Positions 15,788 through 24,008 of a stretch of 64,000 bases of DNA are shown piece by piece (the first letter of the stretch is position 1; every line of letters begins with the position of its first letter). Made by a program: the position numbers and the translations under genes. The stretch covers positions 1-64,000 of the forward strand of contig ONAB01000003.1 in assembly GCA_900315705.1 (NCBI GenBank), given 5' to 3'. The notes below the pieces were generated by a model. It saw only the letters and a program-made list of their open reading frames with translations. It had not been told where the DNA came from and ran no database searches. Origin of the DNA: an uncultured Bacteroidales bacterium (GTDB taxonomy: Bacteria > Bacteroidota > Bacteroidia > Bacteroidales > WCHB1-69).

Positions 15788-16765
15788 TTATTTGGTTTTA
15801 AGGGCATTGAGACCCTTTTCAAGTTTATCCTCCGGCAAACTGATATAGCCAACCGGCACATTGTACTTCTGGCCTTCGGTGAGGATAAACTTCAGAAAAG
15901 CGACCACCGCGGGATTGGAAGGCACACCGTGGGCCACCATATAGAGATCACGCGCTGGAGGGGAAGGGTACTTGTCGGCCGCCACCGCTGCGATAAAATC
16001 GTCCTTGGTATCGTAGAAATACTCGTCGGCATCAATCCGGCCGTCGGAATTGCCATCCACCGGACAAACCATAAGGCCAGGGTTCGGGGTGCGTGACTTT
16101 TCATCGTAGGCATAGCCGATGTTGTTCAATCCGATACCCAGCTTGTCGTTTTGGATGGCCGAGGCGAGTCCGGGGTCGCCGAAGACGGCTGTGCCTCCCA
16201 GGTCTTCCTGTTTCTTGCCCATCCACAGGGCGAAAGTTTCTGCCGCACCGCAGGCATCCGAACGAGTATAGACGTGTATGGGAGTCTTGTCGGCAGTGCC
16301 CAGGAGTTGTCCCCAGGTGGTATATTCTCCCGTAATCCAGATTTTGATGGCTGCCTCGCGCGAGATACCGTGCCGTTTCAGCTGCTCCGCCAAAGGGTTA
16401 TCCGCATTGACGGTAATCACCACGGCATCCTTGGCCACGGCAATGGGAAGCGCGCCTTTCTCCAACTCAGGGGCGTACACCTCCCGGGAAACCATCCCCA
16501 AATCCACCACATCGGCCAGCACGTCGGTCATTCCTTTGCCGGCACCTCCGGCCGACATATCAATGTGCACGTCAGGATTGGCCTTCTGGAACTCCTCCGC
16601 CCACTTCACCGCCAAGGGATACAACGCAAAGGCCCCCGACACGGATATGTTCCCGGAGAGCCCTCCCTTCTGCCCAGACTTCTGCCCACCGCCACAAGAG
16701 AGAAACGACAAGCCCATACCTACTGCCACACAAGTAATAATGAATAAATGTAAAACACGTTTCAT
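15788..16765 (-). CDS. pstS: PstS-family substrate-binding lipoprotein with EF-hand-like loop
   Basis: 325 residues. N-terminal signal ends with LSFLSC at about 24, a lipobox, so the protein is probably anchored to a membrane facing the periplasm. SGAFALYPLAVKWAEEFQKANPDVHIDMSAGGAGKGMTDVLADVVDLGMVSREV is the standard PstS fold start. Where phosphate-specific PstS usually has RSDGSGTT, this protein has RSDACGAAET, so the anion-binding loop differs. Near residue 235-247 DGNSDGRIDADE is a full EF-hand-type calcium loop (D-x-N-x-D-G-x-I-D-x-x-E). First gene of the operon, about 90 bases downstream of its -7 element. I use pstS as a family name; the real ligand may be sulfate. Confidence 0.85.
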   Translation of the reverse strand: MKRVLHLFIITCVAVGMGLSFLSCGGGQKSGQKGGLSGNISVSGAFALYPLAVKWAEEFQKANPDVHIDMSAGGAGKGMTDVLADVVDLGMVSREVYAPELEKGALPIAVAKDAVVITVNADNPLAEQLKRHGISREAAIKIWITGEYTTWGQLLGTADKTPIHVYTRSDACGAAETFALWMGKKQEDLGGTAVFGDPGLASAIQNDKLGIGLNNIGYAYDEKSRTPNPGLMVCPVDGNSDGRIDADEYFYDTKDDFIAAVAADKYPSPPARDLYMVAHGVPSNPAVVAFLKFILTEGQKYNVPVGYISLPEDKLEKGLNALKTK

Positions 16766-17134
16766 AAACAGTCAATTAAATAATGTTATTAATTATATAT
16801 ATAATAAGCGTGAAAAACAAATGTGATTGCTGAATATCCCCGTCTTTTGAATGTGCAAAAATAAATTTATTGGCAAAATCATCTGTCAGCATTCGGCAAA
16901 AAACGTGTAAGGATACAGAATTATGACTGTAAGCATTTAAACAATTCATTGTTTTACAAATAGTTGCATTATTTTACAAATACCTGCCCAAGAAGATTTC
17001 AATTTTCAAAGGATGTCATCAATATGATAAATAGTGACAATTATTTTCCTAATTCAAGACAATCGCCATCTGCAAATACCTTATTTTTGCTTTTCAAAAA
17101 AAAGTTAAAGTAAGTTAATCCAACATTGTTCATT
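16766..17134. promoter_or_regulatory. Divergent regulatory region between the pst-cys operon and the porin gene
   Basis: 369 bases without a gene, AT-rich. It holds a -7 element on the minus strand for pstS (TATTTTTG, plus-strand positions 16856-16863), one on the plus strand for the porin (TATTTTTG, 17082-17089), and a pair of 15-bp direct repeats at 16948-16982. Being shared, it could coordinate outer-membrane entry with inner-membrane uptake. Confidence 0.65.
16948..16982 (+). repeat. Twin 15-bp direct repeats, 20 bp apart (candidate operator)
   Basis: ATTGTTTTACAAATA at 16948-16962 and ATTATTTTACAAATA at 16968-16982 differ by one base and have starts exactly 20 bp apart, about two helical turns, as for a protein binding the same DNA face twice. 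Confidence 0.5.
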
Positions 17135-18310
17135 ATGCAAAAAATTATTACATTATGTATGATTCCAGCCCTGATTTGGGGGGCGGGCACAAGCATTTCG
17201 GCGCAACAAGATAAGAGTGCCGACAAGGAGAAACAAGGCAAGGAGAAGGTGGAGACCACCGAACCCGTGAAGGAGCGTAAACTGCACATTAGCGACTACC
17301 TTTCCGTCGGAGGATTCATCAACACCCAGTATGAATTCTCACATCAGGATTTGGGGAACCACGACTTCACGGAGAACAGTGTCATCCAGGTGCGGCGGGC
17401 ACGTCTCGACCTGAAGGGCAGCATCACACCCAAAATCGACTTCCGGCTGCAAGGCGACCTGGCCATCAGTCCGAAACTGCTCGACGCCTACGTAAGAATC
17501 AAATTCTGCCGCTACATCAACCTGCAAGTGGGACAATACAAGATCCCCTTCTCTTTGGAAAACCCATACGGACCTATGGATTTGGAGCTGGCCGACAATG
17601 CACAGGTTATCAGCGCCCTATCGGGCTACAGCGACGTGTCGGGAGTGTCCGGCTTCGCCAACGGGCGCGAAATCGGCGCAATGATCGACGGCACACTCCT
17701 GCAGTTTGAACGCAACGGCGAGAAGTACCCTCTCCTGAGCTATGCTGTTGGCGTGTTCGGCGGCAACGGCATCAACGTCAAAAAGGACAATATGAAAAAG
17801 GACATCGCCGGCCGCATCGACATCCACCCCTTCCTCAAGGACCTCGTTCTCTCGGGCTCTGCCTATTGGGGACGCTATGGTATGAGCGAAGTGGACCGGG
17901 ACGGACTCCGGCTGCGCTGTGCCGGCGGGGCCGAGTACAAGGACCAGCACCTCACCCTCCGCGGCGAGTATGTTTGGGGAGCCACGGACATTACCGCTGT
18001 CGGCACCGACAACACCCCTTACGTACAGAGGTTCAACACGCAGGGATTCTACCTCATCGGCAGTTACTGGTTCCGTTTCGGCTGGGGCAGCAAAAGCAAT
18101 GTGCAGCAGAAACTGCGCCCCGTGCTGCGTTTCGACTATTATGAGCGCGACCTGGAAGACCTCAACGGGGCCTCCCTCCACTACAGCACCGGCATCGACT
18201 GGTGGCCCGAACGCCATCTCCAGTTCCGCCTCCAATACACGGTAAAACAAAAACAGGCCCAGCGTGAACTGGGACACTCTCTACTGGCAATGCTGTCTGT
18301 CAAATTCTAA
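17135..18310 (+). CDS. OprP/OprO-type anion-selective porin
   Basis: 391 residues from ATG 17135 with a signal peptide ending at SISAQ (about residue 24), then a linker rich in Lys and Glu (27-50), then a beta-barrel. ISDYLSVGGFINTQYEFS, QVRRARLDLKGSITPKIDFRLQGDL, INLQVGQYKIPFSLENPYGP and the terminal aromatic LLAMLSVKF (last residue Phe, barrel-assembly signal) are typical of the phosphate-selective porin O/P family. Role: diffusion of anions over the outer membrane. Divergent from the pst-cys operon, so it probably supplies the same anion. The stop overlaps that of the acyltransferase gene by 3 bases (CTAA). Confidence 0.88.
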   Translation: MQKIITLCMIPALIWGAGTSISAQQDKSADKEKQGKEKVETTEPVKERKLHISDYLSVGGFINTQYEFSHQDLGNHDFTENSVIQVRRARLDLKGSITPKIDFRLQGDLAISPKLLDAYVRIKFCRYINLQVGQYKIPFSLENPYGPMDLELADNAQVISALSGYSDVSGVSGFANGREIGAMIDGTLLQFERNGEKYPLLSYAVGVFGGNGINVKKDNMKKDIAGRIDIHPFLKDLVLSGSAYWGRYGMSEVDRDGLRLRCAGGAEYKDQHLTLRGEYVWGATDITAVGTDNTPYVQRFNTQGFYLIGSYWFRFGWGSKSNVQQKLRPVLRFDYYERDLEDLNGASLHYSTGIDWWPERHLQFRLQYTVKQKQAQRELGHSLLAMLSVKF

Positions 18311-19671
18311 TAGATGATCCTCTCCATCGTGCCTGTAATCACCTTGTGCAGACTGCTCATCGTGTTATAGGCCGCCGTATGGCGCAACCTCGTGGCCCTG
18401 ACCACCGTCAGCAGTTTCTGGCAAGCCAACTTGTAGTAGTGCACAAAGAACGCCGACAGGCCGGTTAGCGCCACATACGCGATGGCAATCCAAAAATGCT
18501 TGGAGATGACCCATACCAGCGCCAATAGCAGCAGATACCACACGGGGAAAGCAGCTATGGTGCCCACCACATACTGAACGGAGGAGTGAAGCATCGGGTC
18601 CTTCATCTTGTTGGTGAAGAACTTGGTGATATGAGTGGGTATAAAGTTGTTAATATAGCCAAAAAGGAACAACGGCAGCGAGAGCACCATCGACAGGATG
18701 CGGAGCACAAGACGGAAAATGGAAAGTTTCCGGTTGATGACCCAGTGGTGCAGGCCGTGCGTGCGCAACAGTGACAGGTACTCGCGGGTCTGCTCCATCA
18801 GCGTGTTGAAGGCCGGCTCCTGCTCGTCCTTGAAATGCCGGAGGTTGGCGATGATGGTCATCGCCGCATCCTTCTCATTGGGCAGATAGTGGGGTTTCAA
18901 CTTCTTGCGGCGCAAATAGGGCTCGCTCATCATATGGGTAAGGGCCTCTATCTCATTGTAGTACTCCGGAATGTCAATGTCGGGGGTGATCTCCTTCACG
19001 CGGGCGCGCGCCTTCTCGTTCAGGGCGAGGTAGGCGTCGTTGGGCTTTTCTCTGTACAAGTCGAAAAACTCCTCGTAGGTGAAGGCCGGACCTGCGGTGA
19101 CCATCAGGTCGCTCTGGAAATCGAAATAGTTGGAGTAGTGGATGTTGAGAGGGAGCACCTTCACGCCCAGATGGAAATCGTTGAGTTCCTCGGCAGCGAA
19201 GGCTATGCGGCAGAAGCCCTTCTTGAAGGTGTTCATATAATGGCCGTGCTGGTGCGTGGCTTCCGGGAATATGACCACCGTGCCGCCATTCTTCAGCACG
19301 CGCGCCGCCCGCTCGTAGAGGGCCAGGTTGCTGCGCACATCGCTGCGGTCTCCGTCACGGCTCCGGAACGTGGGCATTATCTTGAGAAACCGGAAAATAC
19401 GCGCCAAGAAGGGATTCTTAAAAATGTCGCCCCGCGCGATAAAGACGGGCTGGCGACCGTCGCGCCCCAGGGTGTGCAGGATGGCCAAGGCGTCCATCAA
19501 CCCGTTCTGGTGGTTGGCAATCACAATCGTGGCCTCCCCCTTGGGCGGGATATTCTCCTCGTTTATGATATAGAAGTTCCGATAATAGACCCTGTTATGC
19601 GCGAAATTGAGATATTGCAGATATAGCGCATACAGCCAATCGTGCTTGTCAATATTCTCAAAAGAGATCAT
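18307..19671 (-). CDS. PlsC-like 1-acylglycerol-3-phosphate acyltransferase family protein with C-terminal membrane segments
   Basis: 454 residues. Residues 48-60 read TIVIANHQNGLMD, the acyltransferase His/Asp motif in the form HX5D (His54, Asp60), common in a Bacteroidota subfamily, where E. coli PlsC has HX4D. FPEATH (about 138) is the third acyltransferase motif. The C-terminal third (about 325-425) holds three or four hydrophobic segments, so the protein is longer than plain PlsC (about 245 residues). Likely acylates a glycerol-phosphate or related lipid at the inner membrane; substrate unknown. Starts 12 bases after the S46 peptidase stop and is probably co-transcribed with it. Confidence 0.82.
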   Translation of the reverse strand: MISFENIDKHDWLYALYLQYLNFAHNRVYYRNFYIINEENIPPKGEATIVIANHQNGLMDALAILHTLGRDGRQPVFIARGDIFKNPFLARIFRFLKIMPTFRSRDGDRSDVRSNLALYERAARVLKNGGTVVIFPEATHQHGHYMNTFKKGFCRIAFAAEELNDFHLGVKVLPLNIHYSNYFDFQSDLMVTAGPAFTYEEFFDLYREKPNDAYLALNEKARARVKEITPDIDIPEYYNEIEALTHMMSEPYLRRKKLKPHYLPNEKDAAMTIIANLRHFKDEQEPAFNTLMEQTREYLSLLRTHGLHHWVINRKLSIFRLVLRILSMVLSLPLFLFGYINNFIPTHITKFFTNKMKDPMLHSSVQYVVGTIAAFPVWYLLLLALVWVISKHFWIAIAYVALTGLSAFFVHYYKLACQKLLTVVRATRLRHTAAYNTMSSLHKVITGTMERIIY

Positions 19672-19683
19672 CCTTTTGTGTTT

Positions 19684-21855
19684 TTATTCAACTATCGTCA
19701 TCTCATCGATGAGGTTTTGCGCATTGGCGAACTTATCGACGATAAAGAGGAAGTAGCGCGCATCCAGACTGATGTTGCGGCAACGGTTGACATCGTACCA
19801 AATGTCGCTCATCGTGCCTTCCCAGACACGATCGAAGTTAGTGCCTATCAGTTCGCCCTTTGCGTTGATGACCGGGCTGCCGGAGTTGCCGCCCGTGGTA
19901 TGGTTGCTGGCGATGAAGGCCACCGGCAGTTCGCCGTTCTTGTTGGCATACCGACCGTAGTCCTTCTTCTCCCACAACTGTTTCAGTTTCGGATCCACTT
20001 TGTAGTCATATACGTCGGGGTCCTCTTTCTGGATAATGCCATCGAGGGTGGTGTAGTGCACATAGTTCACGCCGTCGGCAGGGTCAAAGCCCTTGACCTG
20101 GCCGTAGGTGACACGCATCGTGAGGTTGGCGTCCGGATAGAAGACGCGGTCTTTGTCCTTTTCCATCAACGCCTTCACATAGGTGCGATAATAGGCATCC
20201 AGTTGGTCCTCCTCCTCATTGTACTTCGTCCAAGTAACGAGATATTGGCCATAGACAATGTTATACAACAACATTATCTCCGAATTGGCGGTCTTGGCAA
20301 TCTGCTTGGCAGAGGCATTCTGCACAAACTGCTTGAATTTCTCATTGTCAGTGATATAGGGAGCCGTGGTGCCCATCTTGTCCCAGAGGGCTTTCATCGT
20401 GGCCCGCACGACAGAAGCATCATTGCGCACATACTTGAGCAATGATGCCGGTATCAAGTCGGGGTCCTGCTTGGTGAAATAGTAGGTCATCAGTTCTACA
20501 AAGCACTCCTCGTCAATGGCGGGACAATAGCTTTGGCGGAACGACTCGTTGCTTTTGAGCAAGCGCTCGCGGTTGGTTTCGAGCGTGGCGTTGTCCTTAT
20601 CCAAAGCAGGGACCACCAGCGTGCGATAGTAGGGATGCACGCCTTTGGAGATAATCTCCGGGCCGAAGAAACACTCGCTGATGAAAGTGGTGGTTTTCGT
20701 GTATATCGCATAGTTGTGGTAGGCGTGACGCATATCCGCAAGCAGGGTGCCGTACTGCTTCTTCCGGTCATTGTCGCTGTTCACCCATTTTTGGAATTCG
20801 GTTTCCTGGGCCTTTTTCTTGTCAATGACGTTGCATTCGCGGATGCCTTTGCTCTCGCCCTGCCACTTTTTCCAGCCGTTGGAGATGGAGTTGGCCTTGG
20901 CCGAGTACATCAGGCGGATGCGCGGGTCGAGGTTCATCTGCTTTTTCATCGCGTCAAGGCGTATGGTGCGGGCGTCAATGGCGATGGGGTTCTGCACGTT
21001 GGCCACCACATCCACGCCGTCGGAGATTAGGAACTGCCGGGTGGTGCCGGGATAGCCGAACACCAAGGTGAAGTCATTCTCCTCCACGCCCTTGATGGAG
21101 ATGGGGAAATATTTCTTGGGCACCATCGGAATGTTCTTCGGGGAGTATTTGGCAGGTTTCCCGTCGGGAGCAGTGTAGATGCGCCAGATGGAGAAGTCGC
21201 CGGTATGGCGCGGCCACATCCAGTTGTCGCTGTCGCCGCCGAACTTGCCGATGCTCTCGGGGGGCACGCCCACCAGACGGATGTCGCTATAGGTCTCGCT
21301 CACAAACATAAAGTACTGGTTACCATAATAGAACGGCTTGATGACCGCCTTGTAGGTGGTGCCGTCCACGGCCTCTTTCGTCACCTTGGCGATATTCTTC
21401 TTCACAATCTCCTCGCGTTCCTTCTCGGAGGTGTTCTCCCCCACCCCGTCCAGCACCTGGTCGGTGACATCTTTCATATAAATCAGGAAGGTGACGGTGA
21501 GGCCCTCCATCGGGATCTCCTCATCCATACTCTTGGCCCAGAAGCCGTTCTGGAGGTGGTTTTTCTCCATCGTGCTGTGCGACTGCACGTAGGAGTAGCC
21601 GCAATGGTGGTTGGTAAGCAGCAACCCTTTCGGGGAGATGAGTTCTCCGGTGCAGCCGCCGCCGAACAGCACGATAGCGTCTTTCATACTGTGATGGTTG
21701 ACACTATAGACATCTTCAGCAGTCAGTCTGAAACCCAGCTGCTGCATCTCCGCCTCATTGTAATTCAAGAAGATAGGCAGCCACATACCGCCGTCCGCAC
21801 GGGCCACTCCAAACAAGGCTGCAAATAACAGGGTGAAAAGGAAAGATTTTCTCAT
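19684..21855 (-). CDS. S46-family dipeptidyl peptidase, DPP11-like (acidic specificity)
   Basis: 723 residues from ATG 21855, with signal peptide MRKSFLFTLLFAALFGVARA. S46 family: LLLTNHHCGYSYVQ contains the catalytic His (about 84), GGDSDNWMWPRHTGDFSIWR holds the catalytic Asp region, and GGNSGSPV the nucleophile Ser (about 656). About 18 residues later NFDRVWEG places Arg at the position that in Porphyromonas DPP11 (Arg673) selects Asp/Glu at P1; DPP7 has Gly there. It should release dipeptides with an acidic second residue in the periplasm. Length is normal and no T9SS tail is visible. Divergent from the VanX-like gene; upstream partner of the acyltransferase gene. Confidence 0.9.
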   Translation of the reverse strand: MRKSFLFTLLFAALFGVARADGGMWLPIFLNYNEAEMQQLGFRLTAEDVYSVNHHSMKDAIVLFGGGCTGELISPKGLLLTNHHCGYSYVQSHSTMEKNHLQNGFWAKSMDEEIPMEGLTVTFLIYMKDVTDQVLDGVGENTSEKEREEIVKKNIAKVTKEAVDGTTYKAVIKPFYYGNQYFMFVSETYSDIRLVGVPPESIGKFGGDSDNWMWPRHTGDFSIWRIYTAPDGKPAKYSPKNIPMVPKKYFPISIKGVEENDFTLVFGYPGTTRQFLISDGVDVVANVQNPIAIDARTIRLDAMKKQMNLDPRIRLMYSAKANSISNGWKKWQGESKGIRECNVIDKKKAQETEFQKWVNSDNDRKKQYGTLLADMRHAYHNYAIYTKTTTFISECFFGPEIISKGVHPYYRTLVVPALDKDNATLETNRERLLKSNESFRQSYCPAIDEECFVELMTYYFTKQDPDLIPASLLKYVRNDASVVRATMKALWDKMGTTAPYITDNEKFKQFVQNASAKQIAKTANSEIMLLYNIVYGQYLVTWTKYNEEEDQLDAYYRTYVKALMEKDKDRVFYPDANLTMRVTYGQVKGFDPADGVNYVHYTTLDGIIQKEDPDVYDYKVDPKLKQLWEKKDYGRYANKNGELPVAFIASNHTTGGNSGSPVINAKGELIGTNFDRVWEGTMSDIWYDVNRCRNISLDARYFLFIVDKFANAQNLIDEMTIVE

Positions 21856-21880
21856 ATTACAAAATTTCAAAATTAGGGTG

Positions 21881-21888
21881 CAAAAGTA
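21881..21888 (-). promoter_or_regulatory. -7 element for the S46 peptidase gene
   Basis: Minus strand TACTTTTG, 25 bases upstream of ATG 21855; this placement excludes the upstream start at 21891. Confidence 0.65.
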
Positions 21889-21911
21889 CAAAAAAATACC
21901 GATAGTTTGCG

Positions 21912-21919
21912 TATGTTTG
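21912..21919 (+). promoter_or_regulatory. -7 element for the VanX-like gene
   Basis: TATGTTTG matches TAnnTTTG, 22 bases before ATG 21942; divergent and only 23 bases from the peptidase -7 element. Confidence 0.55.
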
Positions 21920-21941
21920 CATCCTCATAAAAAACAACGAG

Positions 21942-22676
21942 ATGCTTCGTTATCTCTTTATAATACTGATTTTTGCCTTGATGACGGGCTGCACGCGCGC
22001 ACCGCAGGCCACTCCTGCTGCCACGGAAGCCCCCGTCGTGGCCGACACCGCGTCCCAGGTTCCCGCCGACTCGCCGACGGAAGCCGCGTTGCGTGCCTTC
22101 GGGCTGGTAGATATACAGGAGGTGGACACCTCCATACGGGTGCATCTGATGTACGCCACCCCCGACAACTTCACGGGCGAGGTGCTGTACGACGACCTGC
22201 ACAAAGCCTTCCTCCTGCCCGAGATGGCCGACAAGGTGGCCAAAGCCCAGCAGCTGTTGGACGAACGGAGGCCCGGCTATCACCTCATCATCTATGACGC
22301 CGCCCGCCCTCTGCGCATACAGCGGCGGATGTGGGACAAGGTGAAGGGCACGCCCAACAGCCGCTATGTGTCGAATCCCGACCGCGGCCGCGGCCTGCAC
22401 AACTACGGGGCCGCGGTGGACATCTCCATCCTCGACGAGCAGGACCAACCTCTGGATATGGGCACGCCCGTGGACTTTTTCGGGCCCGAGGCGCACGTCA
22501 CCCTGGAGGACACACTGATGGCGACTGGCCGGCTCACCGAGCAACAGGTGGCCAACCGGCGGCTCCTGCGCCGTGTGATGTGCGGCGCCGGACTGCGCAC
22601 CATACCCAACGAGTGGTGGCACTTCAACCTGATGAGCGGCAACCGGGCCCGACAGATGCTGAAAATCATCGATTAG
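21942..22676 (+). CDS. D-alanyl-D-alanine dipeptidase (VanX/DdpX-like, M15D) lipoprotein
   Basis: 244 residues. Lipobox LMTGC with lipidated Cys17, so a membrane-anchored periplasmic or outer-membrane protein. M15 metallopeptidase motifs: DAARPLR (Arg122), GLHNYGAAVDIS (zinc ligands His153 and Asp160), EWWHF (catalytic Glu224, zinc His227). VanX enzymes split D-Ala-D-Ala; with no vanHA genes here, recycling of peptidoglycan-derived dipeptides for nutrition or wall turnover is more likely than glycopeptide resistance. Intact. Followed 17 bases later by the repeat island. Confidence 0.88.
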   Translation: MLRYLFIILIFALMTGCTRAPQATPAATEAPVVADTASQVPADSPTEAALRAFGLVDIQEVDTSIRVHLMYATPDNFTGEVLYDDLHKAFLLPEMADKVAKAQQLLDERRPGYHLIIYDAARPLRIQRRMWDKVKGTPNSRYVSNPDRGRGLHNYGAAVDISILDEQDQPLDMGTPVDFFGPEAHVTLEDTLMATGRLTEQQVANRRLLRRVMCGAGLRTIPNEWWHFNLMSGNRARQMLKIID

Positions 22677-22695
22677 CGTACAAGTGGCTTGCATT

Positions 22696-22910
22696 GACAG
22701 TCGCATCTCTCCGAGATGCCAGCAGCGCGCCACCGTCCCCCCCACCACACTGCGTATGGTGTTAATTGCACTTCGTGCGTAACGCCTCTCCGAGGCTGGT
22801 TATGGCACGGTCGCCCGCCCACACCTTATACCGGAGGCATAGCACGCGCCTCAGCGCAGATAACACCACACAAGCGACAGCGCAGTGTGGTGACGGAAGG
22901 GCAACACATC
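22696..22910 (+). repeat. Left arm: about 215-bp direct repeat (copy 1)
   Basis: From GACAGTCGCATCTCTCCGAG to GCAACACATC, matching 24008-24221 with fewer than a dozen differences. It contains several short hairpins with 3-base loops: GCATCTC-TCC-GAGATGC (22703-22719), GCCTC-TCC-GAGGC, GCAC-TTC-GTGC, and the first 95-bp tandem unit. Confidence 0.88.
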
Positions 22911-23465
22911 GGCCTGGAGCGTATGCCGGAGGCATAGCACGCGCCTCAAGCGCAAGTAACACCATACAAGCGGCAGCGCAGTGTGGTGACGGAAGGGCGA
23001 CACATCGGCCAGGAGCATATGCCGGAGGCATAGCACGCGCTCAGCGCAAGTAACACCATACAAGCGGCAGCGCAGTGTAGTGACGGAAGGGCGAGACATC
23101 AGCTAGGAGCGTATGCCGGAGGCATAGCACACACCTCAGCGCAAGTAACACCACACAAGCGGCAGTGCTGTGTGGTGACGGGAGGGCGAGACCTCGGCCA
23201 GGAGCATATGCCGGAGGCATAGCACGCGCCATAGCGCTGATAACACCACACAAGCGGCAGCGCAGTGTGGTGACGGAAGGGCGACACATCGGCCAGGGGC
23301 GTATGCCGGAGGCATAGCACGCGCCTCAGCGCAGATAACACCATACAAGCGGCAGCGCAGTGTGGTGACGGAAGGGCAACACATCGGCCAGGGGTATATG
23401 CCGGAGGCATAGCACGCGCCTCAAGCGCAAGTAACACCATACAAGCGGCAGCGCAGTGTGGTGAC
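22861..23465 (+). repeat. Seven tandem units of about 95 bp
   Basis: Units begin with TAACACCA at 22861, 22957, 23051, 23146, 23241, 23336 and 23432 (spacing 96, 94, 95, 95, 95, 96; the last is partial). Each full unit has an ACACCACAC...GTGTGGTG long-range inverted pair and a tight hairpin TATGCC-GGA-GGCATA. The unit length is not a multiple of three and the many open frames across it are shadows. An eighth unit start lies at 24172, beyond the transposase. Confidence 0.92.
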
Positions 23466-23486
23466 CCACGGGCTCAATCGTAAAAA

Positions 23487-23503
23487 GCATCTCGGAGAGA
23501 TGC
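23487..23503. repeat. Left hairpin of the IS200-like unit
   Basis: GCATCTC-GGA-GAGATGC, the exact reverse complement of the hairpin at 24015-24031 on the other side of the transposase gene. Confidence 0.8.
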
Positions 23504-23558
23504 CACAACATAATAATCCGTAAAATCTCCCGTTGTTACTCCATAAAATCACACACTG

Positions 23559-24008
23559 ATGAGCTATACAAACACATCCTATCACATCATCCTTCGTACA
23601 CACTGCAGCATCCCTGCCATTGCGGAGGACCACGAGCGCGAGCTCTACTCCTATATTCTCGGATTCATAAACAACAAAGGTGCACATCTCTATCGTATCG
23701 GCGGTATGCCCGACCACTTGCATCTTTTTGTCTCCCTGCCGGCGACCTTGGCAATGTCCAAGTTCGTCCAGGAACTCAAAATCTCCACCAGCAAGTGGCT
23801 CAAAGCCAACCCCAATTTCCCTCTATTTGACGGGTGGTCCAAGGAATATGCCGGCTTTTCCTATAATCTGCGTGACAAAAATATGATAGTAGGGTATATC
23901 GCCAAACAGAAAGAGCATCATCAGCATAAGACATTTGCTGAGGAATACAGAAATTTTCTGACTGAGAATGGAATTTCCATCCAAGAGGAGTACTTTCTCA
24001 AGGACTGA
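23559..24008 (+). CDS. IS200/RAYT-like Y1 HUH transposase
   Basis: 149 residues. GMPDHLHLFVSLP carries the HUH motif (His-Leu-His) and MIVGYIAKQKEHHQHKTF holds the single nucleophilic Tyr of Y1 transposases, followed by the EEYRNFL block frequent in Bacteroidota members. Such enzymes nick and join single-stranded DNA at hairpins. The frame is intact and the stop codon overlaps the first bases of the downstream repeat arm. Placement among short hairpin repeats in inverted pairs resembles REP-associated transposases (RAYTs) more than an ordinary insertion sequence; an IS200 copy with its own ends is the alternative. No TnpB gene is present. Confidence 0.88.
   Translation: MSYTNTSYHIILRTHCSIPAIAEDHERELYSYILGFINNKGAHLYRIGGMPDHLHLFVSLPATLAMSKFVQELKISTSKWLKANPNFPLFDGWSKEYAGFSYNLRDKNMIVGYIAKQKEHHQHKTFAEEYRNFLTENGISIQEEYFLKD

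Noticed and set aside
21942-22676. VanX-like gene as a vancomycin-resistance determinant
   Set aside because: No vanH, vanA-type ligase or regulator genes are nearby, and lipoprotein VanX-like dipeptidases are common outside resistance clusters.
22861-23465. Possible CRISPR array
   Set aside because: Units of about 95 bp repeat over their whole length, without constant repeats separated by unique spacers of even size, and no cas genes are nearby.
22716-23511. Open reading frames on both strands over the tandem repeats
   Set aside because: They follow the 95-bp unit, which is not a multiple of three, shift frame from unit to unit, have no start signals and give repetitive peptides; they are by-products of the repeat.
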